Assembly (NCBI GenBank): GCA_965243345.1 | Contig: CBDEUR010000003.1 | Location: forward strand, 682,001 to 746,000 | DNA: 64,000 nt | Direction of reading: 5' to 3' | DNA from: Bin52 sp965243345 | Lineage (GTDB): Bacteria; Pseudomonadota; Alphaproteobacteria; Thalassobaculales; Thalassobaculaceae | Part shown: one piece after another, positions 53,525-63,245 of the stretch | Position numbering within the stretch: position 1 is the stretch's first letter | Layout of the letters: every line of letters begins with the position of its first letter | Made by a program: the position numbers and the translations under genes | Notes under the pieces: model-generated | Told to the model about the DNA's origin: nothing | Databases searched by the model: none | Seen by the model: the letters and a program-made list of their open reading frames with translations, nothing else

Positions 53525-56500
53525 ATGACCATTCACCGAACCCTGCACCGGGCCGTCCTGTCGCTCGGCCTGTCGCTTGCCCTGCTGCTCGGCGCCGGGG
53601 TGGCGCAGGCGCAGCGGCATGTCGTGAACGGCAGCACCGTGACGCTCGCGCTCGGGCACGTGCTGGACCAGCGGAAGCTGCTGGACCCGGCGGACTTCAC
53701 GGTCACCGCGTCGGGGACGGCGGTGGCGGTGCTCTCGGCGTCGTTCACCGCGAGCGGCAGGGGTGTGGCCCTCGGGCTCGCGCGCGCGCTCGCCGCCGGC
53801 GAGACGGCGACGGTGGACTACACCTGGCCGTGGTCGGGCGAGGGGCTGTGGACCGCGTCCGGCGAGCAGATCGACAGCTTCACGCTGAACGTGGGGGCGC
53901 CGGGGACGCAGGCGCTGACGGCGTCGTTCCACGGCCTGCCGGCGTCGCATGACGCCAGCGGCCTGTTCGGCTTCGAGCTGCGCTTCGGCGAGGAGATCGC
54001 GGGGCTGACGCTGGCGTCGGTCGAGTCCGCGCTCTCGGTCACCGGCGGGCGGCTGATCGACGTGAGGCGCACGGTGCGGGGGAAGAACGACAGGATGACG
54101 GTGAGGGTGCGCCCGGCCGGGGCCGGGGCGGTGACCCTGGCGCTGGCGGCGACGGCGGACTGCGCGGCGGCGGGCGCGATCTGCGGGAAGGGCGGCCGGA
54201 AGCTCGCGGCGGTCTCGGCGACGGTGCCGGGCCCGGCGGACACCACCCCGCCGGCGCCGGTGGGCGCGGCGGTGGACGGCAGCCTCATGACGGTGAGCTT
54301 CGACGAGGACCTGGCGGAACCCGCGACGACCGCGTGGTTCAAGGCCCAGTGGACCATCGACGGGACCGGGCTGCGGCACCACCCGAACCGGGCGTGGCTC
54401 TCGGACCCCCGCACGGTCTCGCTGGAGATCTCGAAGACCCACCCGGCGGTGGCCGGGCAGACGGTGACGGTGAGCTACTCGGCCTCGGACTTCCTGCGCG
54501 ACGCCGCCGGCAACAAGGTGGCGGACTTCGCCATGACCGCGGCGGTGGCGCTGCCGGCGCTGACGGCGCGGTTCGCGGGGCTTCCGGCGGAGCATGACGG
54601 TGCGAAGCGGTTCGAGTTCGAGCTGCGGTTCAGCGAGGAGGTCGCGGGCCTGCGCCTGACGGCGGTCCAGGCGGCGCTCTCGGTGAGCAATGGCCGGGTG
54701 GTGGCGGTGAGGCGCGCGGTGGCCGGGCAGAACCGGCGCCTGACGGTGCAGGTGCGCCCCGACGGGGTGGACGACGTGACGGTGAGCCTGCCGGCGACGG
54801 CGGACTGTGCGGCAGCGGGCGCGATCTGCACGCCCGACGGGCGGAAGCTTGCCAGCGCGCTCATCGCCACGGTGCGCGGCCCGGTGGCGCTCTCGGTCGC
54901 GGATGCCCGCGCCGGCGAGGCGGACGAGGCGCTGGAGTTCACGGTCACGCTGAGCCGGGCGGCGTCGGGCACGGTGACGGTGGACTACGCGACCCGCAAC
55001 GGCACGGCGACGGCGGGCGAGGACTACAGCTTCACCCGCGGCACGCTGAGCTATGCCGCGGGCGAGCTCGAGAAGACGGTGAGCGTGCCGCTGCTCGACG
55101 ACGCCATCGACGAGGGCGAGGAGACCGTCACGCTCAAGCTGATGAACCCGCAGGGCGCTGTGATCGGCGACGGCGAGGCGACGGGGACGATCGAGAACTC
55201 CGACCCGCTGCAGAGGATGTGGCTCGCGCGCTTCGGGCGCACGGTGGCGGACCATGTGACGTCGGCGGTCTCCGACCGGCTGGCGACCCCGCTTGCCGGC
55301 GCGCAGGTGACGGTGGGTGGCCAGAGCCTCGAGCTTTCCGGGTCCGATGACACGGCGCTGCTCGGGGAGACCCTGACCTCGATCGCCCGCGCGATGGGCG
55401 CGCCGGCGGACGGCGGCGCATCCCCCGGATCGGGATACGGGGACGGCGGCCGGCCGGGGACGGGCCTCGGGATCGGTCGGTCCCCGACGCCGGACAGCGC
55501 ACCGGCTCGAACGCCGTCGGGCCGCGAGCTGCTGCCGGGCAGCGCGTTCCACCTCGTGCGCGAGGCCGAGGGGACCGGTCCGGGGCTTGCGGCCTGGGGC
55601 CGGGTGACGACCGGCGGCTTCGACGGCGAGGCGCCGGCGGACGGCGGAGAGGTGCGCATCGACGGCCACGTGACCACCGGCATCCTCGGTGCGGACGCGC
55701 AGTGGAAGCGCCTGCTGGCCGGTGTGGCGGTCTCGGCGAGCGAGGGCGAGGGCAGCTTCGGGCAGCCGGAGGTGGACACGGGCAGCATCGAGAGCTCGAT
55801 GACGACGGTGAGCCCCTATGCGCGCGTGGCCGTGACCGACCGGGTCTCGGTCTGGGGTCTCGCCGGCTGGGGCAGCGGCGAGATGACCATCGTGCAGGCC
55901 GCGAACGACCGCGGCCAGCCCGAGCGCAGGACGCAGACCGACCTCGGGATGCGCCTCGCCGCCGTGGGCGGACGGGGGGCGCTGCTGCAGGCGGGCGAGA
56001 GCGGCGGCGTGGACCTGGCGCTGAAGGCGGACGCGTTCTGGGTCGAGACCGAGTCGGACCCGGTCTCGAACGAGGGCAAAACCACGGCGAATGCCAGCCG
56101 GACGCGGCTGGCGCTGGAGGCCGGCCGGGCGTTCCGGGCGGGCGGCGGCACGCTGACGCCCGGCCTCGAGCTCGGGCTGCGCCACGACGGCGGCGACGCC
56201 GAGACCGGCACCGGCGTCGAGCTCGGCGGGCGTGTGGCGTATGCCGGTCCGGGCTCGCGCCTGGGCGTGGAGGCGAGCGTGCGCGCGCTGGTCGCCCACG
56301 AGGACTCGGACTACCGGGAATGGGGGGCCTCGGGCGCGCTGCGCCTCGCCCCCGGGGCGTCGGGACGCGGCCTCTCGTTCAGCCTCAGCCCCGCCTGGGG
56401 GGCGGCGTCGGGCGGCGCGGACCGGCTGTGGTCGGCGCTCGATGCACGGGGCCTCGCACCGGAAGGGACGTTCGAGGCCGGACACCGCCTTGCGGGCGAG

Positions 56501-56737
56501 ATCGGCTACGGACTTTCGCTGTTCGGCGACCGGTGGACCGGCACGCCCGGCCTGGGCCTGGGGCTTGCGCGCGGCGCGCGCGACTACCGGCTCGGCTGGC
56601 GGCTCGCCCCGGCGGGCCGGGGCGACCCCGGCTTCGAGCTCAGCCTCGACGCCACCCGGAACGAGGCGGCGAACGCCAGCGGCGCCGGAACGCAGGTCGG
56701 GCACGGGGTCATGCTGCGCGCGGGCATCCGCTGGTGA
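53525..56737 (+). CDS. Autotransporter-like surface protein with repeats, Calx-beta domain and C-terminal beta-barrel
   Basis: This 1070-aa protein starts at the ATG at 53525 behind GGGAGG. The signal peptide ends AGVAQAQ at about residue 29. A SwmB-like unit follows, then two copies of a unit of about 95 residues: GLPASHDASGLFGFELRFGE and GLPAEHDGAKRFEFELRFSE. Each copy ends with the identical cysteine pair D-C-A-A-A-G-A-I-C. A Calx-beta domain (VDYATRNGTATAGEDY, EGEETVTL) spans about 455-558. A glycine-rich linker precedes a barrel of about 390 residues with alternating amphipathic strands and a terminal W (GHGVMLRAGIRW). This is type V-like secretion to the outer membrane. It is in an operon with the giant gene. 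Confidence 0.85.
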   Translation: MTIHRTLHRAVLSLGLSLALLLGAGVAQAQRHVVNGSTVTLALGHVLDQRKLLDPADFTVTASGTAVAVLSASFTASGRGVALGLARALAAGETATVDYTWPWSGEGLWTASGEQIDSFTLNVGAPGTQALTASFHGLPASHDASGLFGFELRFGEEIAGLTLASVESALSVTGGRLIDVRRTVRGKNDRMTVRVRPAGAGAVTLALAATADCAAAGAICGKGGRKLAAVSATVPGPADTTPPAPVGAAVDGSLMTVSFDEDLAEPATTAWFKAQWTIDGTGLRHHPNRAWLSDPRTVSLEISKTHPAVAGQTVTVSYSASDFLRDAAGNKVADFAMTAAVALPALTARFAGLPAEHDGAKRFEFELRFSEEVAGLRLTAVQAALSVSNGRVVAVRRAVAGQNRRLTVQVRPDGVDDVTVSLPATADCAAAGAICTPDGRKLASALIATVRGPVALSVADARAGEADEALEFTVTLSRAASGTVTVDYATRNGTATAGEDYSFTRGTLSYAAGELEKTVSVPLLDDAIDEGEETVTLKLMNPQGAVIGDGEATGTIENSDPLQRMWLARFGRTVADHVTSAVSDRLATPLAGAQVTVGGQSLELSGSDDTALLGETLTSIARAMGAPADGGASPGSGYGDGGRPGTGLGIGRSPTPDSAPARTPSGRELLPGSAFHLVREAEGTGPGLAAWGRVTTGGFDGEAPADGGEVRIDGHVTTGILGADAQWKRLLAGVAVSASEGEGSFGQPEVDTGSIESSMTTVSPYARVAVTDRVSVWGLAGWGSGEMTIVQAANDRGQPERRTQTDLGMRLAAVGGRGALLQAGESGGVDLALKADAFWVETESDPVSNEGKTTANASRTRLALEAGRAFRAGGGTLTPGLELGLRHDGGDAETGTGVELGGRVAYAGPGSRLGVEASVRALVAHEDSDYREWGASGALRLAPGASGRGLSFSLSPAWGAASGGADRLWSALDARGLAPEGTFEAGHRLAGEIGYGLSLFGDRWTGTPGLGLGLARGARDYRLGWRLAPAGRGDPGFELSLDATRNEAANASGAGTQVGHGVMLRAGIRW

Positions 56738-56748
56738 GCACGGCGGGC

Positions 56749-56775
56749 GCCGGTCCCCGTTCTGACGGGGTCGGC
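56749..56775 (+). terminator. Possible terminator after the autotransporter-like gene
   Basis: CCCCGT (56755-56760) pairs with ACGGGG (56765-56770) across a TCTG loop. GCCG and CGGC extend the stem with a bulge. It starts 12 bases after the stop codon. There is no T-run, so it is a weak call. Confidence 0.4.
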
Positions 56776-56967
56776 GGCGTTCGCGTGGCCGCGCGCAGGT
56801 AGGGGACGTCAGGCCGGACTTGTCACGCGCCGGAACGACGGCGAACGGTGTGGGCCCGAACAGAGGATGTGGGCCCGGTCCGGCCTGGCGGCGGCCCGGC
56901 CGCGGCACATGCCGCGGCCGGGTCTGTCCGGGCGTTCGGTGAAGGCGGCAGTACGGGGAGTGACCGG

Positions 56968-57255
56968 GTGAACAAGGCGGAGATTGCCGCCCGCGTGGCC
57001 GGGCGGACCGGGCTCGCAAGACCGGCGGCGGCAGAGGTCGTGGACGCCGTGTTCGAGGTCATCGCCGAGGCGCTGGCGGGCGGCGAGGAGGTGCGGGTGG
57101 TCGGCTTCGGGGTGTTCGGGGTCAAGACACACCCCGACCGCACCTGGCGCAACCCGGGAACCGGCGGATGGATGCGGATCAAGGCGACCAGGGCGCCGAC
57201 ATTCAGGGCCGGAAAGCCGCTGCGCGACGCCGTGAAGGAGCACGGCGGGTCGTAG
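56968..57255 (+). CDS. HU/IHF-family DNA-binding protein
   Basis: This 95-aa protein starts at the GTG at 56968 (VNKAEIAARVAGRTGL) with GGGGAG upstream; the frame to 56848 is unsupported. FGVFGV and the beta-arm region with R-N-P-G-T follow the HU pattern, but the arm motif reads RNPGTGGWMRI, whereas standard HU has RNPxTGE. The C-terminus ends KAT..PTFRAGKPLRDAV, as expected. It probably bends or compacts DNA. It lies about 230 bp after the autotransporter-like gene on the same strand. Which HU/IHF subtype it belongs to is unclear. Confidence 0.88.
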   Translation: MNKAEIAARVAGRTGLARPAAAEVVDAVFEVIAEALAGGEEVRVVGFGVFGVKTHPDRTWRNPGTGGWMRIKATRAPTFRAGKPLRDAVKEHGGS

Positions 57256-57813
57256 GCTGGTGGACCGGCGTTGACACGTGATCTCGGTGGTGACGGACAG
57301 CGGTGTGTCCACCGTGGGCGAGCACGTGTTCATGCACTGACAGGGGGCCTGCGCCCTTGCATGATCGCGTCCGTTGCGCTTGCCGCATCCGGCGCTGCGA
57401 CACCTGCCCGGGCGAACCCGATTCGTGTCGGGCTGGAGTTCATGCGGTCCGGGCCATTCGTCTCATAAGCACCGTTCCTGATTCCTGTCCGACCCGGGAC
57501 TGTTCGCGCCGATCGAAGCGCTCCACTCCCTGACCATGTTCGCCTGCGCGATCCCGCGGGCATGTTGCTTTCGACCGCGCTCCGGGGATAGGTTGGTGGT
57601 GTTGGACACCCGACTCGATTGCAAATGCAGCAGCGGCCGATCCGCGCGGTATTGCCGGTCTCCGCGACGGCGCTCGCCGTGCCCGGCAACGATGTGATCG
57701 GCATGGACAACCTGGAACCGTTCATCGGCGGAACGGTCCCGGTCACGCCTGGCCGGGGAACAGCCCTGCTGCTTCGCCGCATGGTACCCGCCCGCTGATC
57801 CGGAGAGACCGAC
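57256..57813. other. Non-coding region between the HU gene and the gamma-glutamyltransferase gene
   Basis: These 558 bases hold two short frames of interest. One (57361-57468) reads MIASVALAASGAATPARANP, like a signal peptide, and stops soon after. The other is a 57-codon frame ending at 57799. Neither has a clear ribosome binding site or family. The ggt promoter is probably here. Confidence 0.4.
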
Positions 57814-59394
57814 ATGCGTGACCTGCACCGACCCGGCCGCTCCCCGGTCATGGCATCGGAGGCGATGATTGCCACCAGCCACCCACTGGCGAGCCGGGTC
57901 GGGATCGACATTCTGAGCTCGGGCGGCAATGCCGTCGACGCGGCCATTGCCGCCTGCGCAACGCTGTGCGTGGTCGAACCCGCCATGACCGGGATCGGGG
58001 GCGACTGCTTTGCGCTCTACGCACCGGACGGGGCGTCTCGGCCCGTCGCCATCAACGGGTCGGGCCGCGCACCGGCTGCCGCCAGCGTGGACGCACTGCT
58101 CGAACGCGGGGTGACCACCATCGAGGTACAGAGCCCGCATGCCGTCACCGTGCCGGGGGCGGTCGCAGCCTGGTGCCGGCTCAACGCCGACTACGGCCGC
58201 AAGGGGCTCGATGAACTGCTGGCGCCGGCCATCCACTACGCCGAGACCGGGTATCCGGTGGCGCAACGGGTCGGTTCGGACTGGGCCGGGCTGATACCGA
58301 AGCTGATGGCCGACGCGGTTTCCTCACGCAAGATGACCCTTGGCGGATCCGCGCCCCGCATCGGGACAATCTTCCGCCAGCCGGAACTGGGCACAACCCT
58401 GCGGCGGATTGCCGAACTTGGCAGGGACGGGTTCTACACCGGTCCGGTTGCCGACGACATTGTCGAGCGGCTGCGCGGTCTCGGCGGCCTGCACACGCTG
58501 GATGACTTCGCCGGCTGCGAGCCCGAATACGTCACCCCCATCTCGACCGACTACCGCGGGTTCAGCATCCATGAATGTCCGCCGAACGGGCAGGGGGTCT
58601 GTGCCCTGATGCTGCTCAACATCCTGTCCCGTCACCAGCCGGCCGACCTGTCGGAGGTCGACCGGGTTCACCTGTTGGCGGAGGCGGCCAAGGGGGCCTA
58701 CCGACAGCGTGACCGCTACGTGACCGATCCCGCTTTCTGCACCGTACCGGTCGACTGGCTGTTGTCCGCGGAACACGCGGCCCGGCTCGATGCCCTGATC
58801 GATCCTGCCCGGGCGACGCAGATGGCAGAGACGGATTTCCCCGAACATGAGGACACGACCTATCTCTGCTGTGTCGATGCCGACGGCAACGCCATCTCGT
58901 TCATCAACTCGCTGTTCGCCGGGTTCGGGTCCGGCATCATGGCGGAAAGGTCGGGCGTCATGCTGCAGAACCGGGGCAGCTCGTTCCGCGTTGACCACGC
59001 GCATGCCAACCGCATCGAGGGCGGCAAGCGTCCGATGCACACCATCATTCCCGGCATGGTCATGAAGGACAACGCGTCGGTGGCCCCGTTCGGGGTCATG
59101 GGCGGCCACTACCAGCCCGTCGGCCACGCGAGCCTGCTCAGCCATGTCATGGATCGCGGGCTGGACGTGCAGGAGGCGATGGACCAGCCACGCAGCCTTG
59201 CGATCAACGGTGTCCTTCAGGTCGAGAATGCCTTCGCGCCGGAGACCTATGGCGAACTCGAGCGTCGCGGACACGTGCTCGAACATGTGGCGACACCGCT
59301 CGGCGGCAGCCAGTGTGTCTGGATTGACCGGGCCGAAGGGGTGCTGATCGGGGGATCGGACCCGCGCAAGGACGGGTGCGCGATCGGCTACTGA
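57814..59394 (+). CDS. Gamma-glutamyltransferase family Ntn-hydrolase
   Basis: This 526-aa protein starts at the ATG at 57814 behind GGAGAG. The N-terminal SGGNAVDAAIAACATLCVVEP and GIGGDCFAL are family landmarks. The autoprocessing nucleophile is the Thr in HEDTTYLCCVD (about residue 348), after which DGNAISFINSLFAGFGSG and PRSLAI-type segments follow. It lacks a clear signal peptide, so it may be cytoplasmic and act on small gamma-glutamyl or acyl amides rather than glutathione. It precedes a cyclase-family gene by about 100 bp on the same strand. Confidence 0.9.
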   Translation: MRDLHRPGRSPVMASEAMIATSHPLASRVGIDILSSGGNAVDAAIAACATLCVVEPAMTGIGGDCFALYAPDGASRPVAINGSGRAPAAASVDALLERGVTTIEVQSPHAVTVPGAVAAWCRLNADYGRKGLDELLAPAIHYAETGYPVAQRVGSDWAGLIPKLMADAVSSRKMTLGGSAPRIGTIFRQPELGTTLRRIAELGRDGFYTGPVADDIVERLRGLGGLHTLDDFAGCEPEYVTPISTDYRGFSIHECPPNGQGVCALMLLNILSRHQPADLSEVDRVHLLAEAAKGAYRQRDRYVTDPAFCTVPVDWLLSAEHAARLDALIDPARATQMAETDFPEHEDTTYLCCVDADGNAISFINSLFAGFGSGIMAERSGVMLQNRGSSFRVDHAHANRIEGGKRPMHTIIPGMVMKDNASVAPFGVMGGHYQPVGHASLLSHVMDRGLDVQEAMDQPRSLAINGVLQVENAFAPETYGELERRGHVLEHVATPLGGSQCVWIDRAEGVLIGGSDPRKDGCAIGY

Positions 59395-59497
59395 CCGGAC
59401 CGGTCGCCGCCCGTGTGGCGATCGGAGTGCTACTTCCGCAGAGGTGGTGCGTGCCGGGGATGCCGGCGATCCGGCGTCGGCAGGAAAGGGCGAGGTC

Positions 59498-60544
59498 ATG
59501 GCGCGACGATGGGTCAACAGGCCGGAAGGGTCGAACTGGGGCGAGTTCGGACCCGATGACCAGAGAGGGCGTCTCAACCTGCTGACTGCGGAACGGGTTT
59601 TGAACGCGGTCCGCGAGGTCGAGACCGGGGAACGGTTCTCCCTGTCGCTGCCGCTGGACTATCCGGGCGGCCGCCTGCTCAACCCGCGGCGGTTTCCGCC
59701 GCGCCTGTTCGCGACCCAGCGCGGCGGGCTGGCGAATTTCAACCTGCCGCTCCATATCACCGATCCGCGGCTGACGGACGTGGTGTGCGATGATGCAGCC
59801 CTGATCTGCCTGCAGTACTCGACCCAGTGGGACAGCCTCTGCCATGTCGGCGGATGGTTCGACGCCGACGGCGACGGGGAACCGGAGATCGTCTACTACA
59901 ACGGCTGGCGTGGCGGCGACCACGTGGTCGGACCGCAGACCGACCGCCCCGGGGACGAGTTCACCCGTTTCGAGGGGTCGCAGGCCCGCGCACTGGGGAT
60001 CGAGAACATGGCCGAGGCCTGCGTGCAGGGCCGCGGGGTCCTTGTCGACCTCGAGCGCCGTCACGGGCGCGCCCGGGTGCAGGTCGGCTACGAGGAACTG
60101 ATGCGGATCATGGAGGAGGACGGGATCGAGGTCGAGGAGGGTGACATGGTGTGTTTTCACACCGGTTTCGCCCAGGGGCTGCTGGACATGGGGCGCAGCC
60201 CCGATGAACACAGCCTTCACACCACCTTCGCCTGTCTCGACGGCCGCGATGCCCGGCTCCATGACTGGATCCGCGACAGCGGCGTGGCGGTGGTGATCGG
60301 CGACAACTACGGCATCGAGGATACCTCCGTTCCGCTGCCGCCGGGCGATGCGCCGCTGGCCATGCTGCCGCTGCACGAACTGTGCATCTTCAAGCTCGGC
60401 ATCCACATCGGCGAGATGTTCTACCTGACCGGTCTGCGTGACCGTCTCGCGGAACTCGGGCGCTACCGGTTCCTGCTCACCGCACCGCCCCTGCGCCTGC
60501 CGGGAGCGGTGGGAAGCCCGCCGGCCCCGATCGCCACGCTGTAG
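59498..60544 (+). CDS. Cyclase family protein (kynurenine formamidase-like fold)
   Basis: This 348-aa protein starts at the ATG at 59498 (MARRWVNRPEGSNWGEFG). The family landmarks are STQWDSLCHVGGWFD near residue 110 (metal ligand His), then VLVDLERRHG and VCFHTGFAQG near residue 225. DSGVAVVIGDNYGIED and PLHELCIFKLGIHIGEMFYL follow. Members hydrolyse amides or esters of small molecules using a divalent metal. It shares the strand with ggt and is probably co-transcribed with it. It converges with the SulP gene. Confidence 0.88.
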   Translation: MARRWVNRPEGSNWGEFGPDDQRGRLNLLTAERVLNAVREVETGERFSLSLPLDYPGGRLLNPRRFPPRLFATQRGGLANFNLPLHITDPRLTDVVCDDAALICLQYSTQWDSLCHVGGWFDADGDGEPEIVYYNGWRGGDHVVGPQTDRPGDEFTRFEGSQARALGIENMAEACVQGRGVLVDLERRHGRARVQVGYEELMRIMEEDGIEVEEGDMVCFHTGFAQGLLDMGRSPDEHSLHTTFACLDGRDARLHDWIRDSGVAVVIGDNYGIEDTSVPLPPGDAPLAMLPLHELCIFKLGIHIGEMFYLTGLRDRLAELGRYRFLLTAPPLRLPGAVGSPPAPIATL

Positions 60545-60642
60545 GACCGACCGCCTTCCGGAGCGCGGGTTCCCCGTTGAAGTGACGTCGGGCCGCCCAG
60601 GCCGGACACTTCACCAGGGTGCTGTTTCGGTATGTTCGGTTC

Positions 60643-62199
60643 CTACAGGAGAGATCGGGCCAGCGACCTGGCATCGTCCAGCGTTTCCACCATTCGGTCC
60701 TCGGTAATCTTGCCCAGGACGTTGAACGCGTAGAGGGCTCCGCGGATTCTGTCAGTCACGCCGAAGACAACGATCTCGGTGCCGGATTGTCTTGCCCGGT
60801 CGACGAGCAGGGCCAGCAGGTGTGCCGCGCTGTCGTCAACGTGGGTGGTGCCGGAAAGATCGAAAATAACGACCTCGTGATCACGGATGTCGTCACCGAT
60901 CATCCGGATCAGCTTGCGCGATGAAGCCATGGTGAAGGAGCCCCGGAAGGCCAGGAGACCCACCCTCGCCTGGTACTCGTCCGACACCTCCAGATCAAGC
61001 GTCGTGTCGAGAAGCGGAGTCGAGATCACACTGTCGAGTTCCAGCGCCTCCAGCTGTGTGGCGTTGACGATGTTCGCGGCTATCACTCCGAACAGGACTG
61101 CAGAGAGCGGGTCGACGAAGACTGTCACACCCATGATCAGGATCATCAATGTGGAGTATCGGGGGTGCATTCGGGGAATCTTGCGCAGGAACGAGAAGTC
61201 GATCAGGTTCCAGCCCACGAACATGACGATGGCTGACAGCGCCGCAAGTGGAAGCGGTGCCACATAGGGCCCGAGTCCGAGGATCAGCCCGGCGATGATG
61301 GCCATGCAGATGATGCCCGCGACGACGGTCTTTCCTCCCAGACGGCGCACCGTCATGGTGGCGATGTTTCCGCTTTCGGGCAGAATCCCGATGACTCCGG
61401 CTGCGAGGTTCGCGATGCCAAGGCCGCACAGCTCACGATTTGGATTATGCTGGGAACCGGTAAAGCTGTCGGCGATCAGCGCCCACATCAAGGTGTAGAT
61501 CGAGCTGATGAGCGCGATGAGAATGGCCGGCCCGACCGCATCCAGCAGAAAGTCGAGCGACGGCACCTCGAGAACCGGAACCGGCAGTCCGACGGGGACA
61601 GCGCCGAGCGGCTCAACGTTCGGTAGGAACAGCGAAACAAGCCACGCTATTGCGATGACGGCGAGTCCCGATGGCAGGTATCTGCCGACCTTGGCTGGCC
61701 AATAGAACAAGAGCATCACGCAGAAGCCGGCAAGCGCGAGGTCCAGCGCACCAAGCTGGAGAAGTTTCTTCGCCTGGGACCACAGTATGAGCACTCCAAT
61801 TCCTGACATGAGGCCAGTCAGGACGATATGCGGCATGTAGGAAACGAAGCGGCCCAGTCCACCGACCCCGAGCGCAATCTGGAACACCCCTGCCATGACA
61901 AAGATCACGGCAAGTTCCGGCAGGGTTTTCTGGTCGCCTATCAGCAGGGTGGCAACGATGACCGCAAGCACGGCACTCGGACCGCTGACCAGCGCGCGCG
62001 TTCCGCCCAACACCGCTGCGACGATGCCGATCACGACGCCACACCAGAGGCCGGCGAGCGGGCCCAGTCCGGAAATCACCCCGAGAGCCATGGCGCTCGG
62101 GACATAGGATGCCGACAGGGTAATGCCGGCGATCAGGTCTGCCCGAAGGGTTGCGCGCACATATGGTGGCCGCGTCCTGTTTCGCAGAGTGTTCGGCAT
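60643..62199 (-). CDS. SulP family anion transporter with STAS domain
   Basis: This 518-aa protein has about 10-12 hydrophobic segments. LIAGITLSASYVPSAMALGVISGLGPLAGLW-type N-terminal pattern, ALVSGPSAVLAVIVATLL and ALIADSFTGSQHNPNRELCG are SulP landmarks. The C-terminal STAS domain starts about residue 405 and contains VVIFDLSGTTHVDDSAAHLL. The family moves sulfate, bicarbonate or other anions, often with sodium or protons. No carbonic anhydrase or sulfur genes are adjacent, so the ion is unassigned. Confidence 0.92.
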   Translation of the reverse strand: MPNTLRNRTRPPYVRATLRADLIAGITLSASYVPSAMALGVISGLGPLAGLWCGVVIGIVAAVLGGTRALVSGPSAVLAVIVATLLIGDQKTLPELAVIFVMAGVFQIALGVGGLGRFVSYMPHIVLTGLMSGIGVLILWSQAKKLLQLGALDLALAGFCVMLLFYWPAKVGRYLPSGLAVIAIAWLVSLFLPNVEPLGAVPVGLPVPVLEVPSLDFLLDAVGPAILIALISSIYTLMWALIADSFTGSQHNPNRELCGLGIANLAAGVIGILPESGNIATMTVRRLGGKTVVAGIICMAIIAGLILGLGPYVAPLPLAALSAIVMFVGWNLIDFSFLRKIPRMHPRYSTLMILIMGVTVFVDPLSAVLFGVIAANIVNATQLEALELDSVISTPLLDTTLDLEVSDEYQARVGLLAFRGSFTMASSRKLIRMIGDDIRDHEVVIFDLSGTTHVDDSAAHLLALLVDRARQSGTEIVVFGVTDRIRGALYAFNVLGKITEDRMVETLDDARSLARSLL

Positions 62200-63245
62200 A
62201 TTCGGTTTTCCGCGCGAATCGGGGGCGGGAGAGCTGGGCGGTGCAACGGGGCCAGGGACCTAGCCTGTCCTGGCGTGTCACGATGGTCCTGCATTGTGTC
62301 GGATTGCGACACGATTTGCACGGCATGCCTCTGCCCGATCGTGACCGCGAACCTGAGCTCAGTGGCACGCTGCCTGTCCGGGTCCCGGAAGGCCACGCGA
62401 TCCGGTGTCCCGGCTCCGGCTCGCCCTCCCGATCCCGACAGCCGCCGCGTTGAACAGCGGTCCGAACGATTGTGCCGTTTCGCCTGGATTGTCGAAGGGC
62501 GTTCCGAGCGACGCAGCCACGCAAAAGGGGCCTGTTCAGCTTTGCCCCGGTTCCGGTCCGAAAAGATCCTGCGACGGCAGTTCACGGCGGCAGTCGTCGA
62601 GCACCGGAGCTCAGGTCGGCTTTCCGGCAGGATGCAACCTGACCAGCACTCGACAGACCGCGCCCTGTTCCGTGTTCCCCCGGGCTCGTCGGCGTTGTCC
62701 GACGTGATCCCGTTGACCGGGGTGTGCTGCGACACCGACGCGGCCACGCTGCGCCTCTTCGAAGCCCCGCCCTGCCTCCACCCTTGTCGGTGGCAGCGTC
62801 CGCCGTTCCGGCGCCTTGTGCCGGAAAGTCGTCCGGTTCCGTCCCGGTTGCCGCGCCCTGACCTGGTCCCCGATCCTGCTTTACCGCATGGTGCACATCT
62901 GGTACGTCCCGTCATGACTCAGCTGGCGACAGCCCGTTAGCACAACACTCTTCCTGGCGCAGCGCAGGGACTGTCACTGCTACCCGGCCGATCCGCATTA
63001 TCGTGTACTGTGACCAGAGACTCTCACCATGCATGGCGGTGCGGTTCGAGTTGGAAAGCGGCTCTGGTGCGATCGGGGACGAACGCCGAATGGCCGGGTC
63101 ACCTGGTCCGGCGGCAGAACGGTCATGAATCTGTTGCGCCAGTGCAGAGTACGACCAACACTCCGCTTATGTTCCGAATGTGCAGGCATACGAAACCAAG
63201 GTGTCCTGGCGATACGTAACGCCATGGCGTGCAAGCGAGGTGGAA
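62200..63245. other. Long non-coding region before the polyketide synthase
   Basis: These 1046 bases contain only arginine- and serine-rich shadow frames. Near 62296 a small hairpin GTGTCG ... CGACAC lies about 100 bp upstream of the SulP start. The right end, from about 63100, is AT-richer and should carry the polyketide-synthase promoter. Confidence 0.45.

Noticed and set aside
53369..57019. A 1,216-codon open frame on the minus strand across the autotransporter-like gene
   Set aside because: It is an antisense artefact of extreme GC content: very rich in Arg, Ala and Pro, no family resemblance, while the plus strand gives a clear signal peptide, repeats and barrel.
57629..57799. A 57-codon frame ahead of the gamma-glutamyltransferase gene
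   Set aside because: No ribosome binding site and no recognised family; probably chance.
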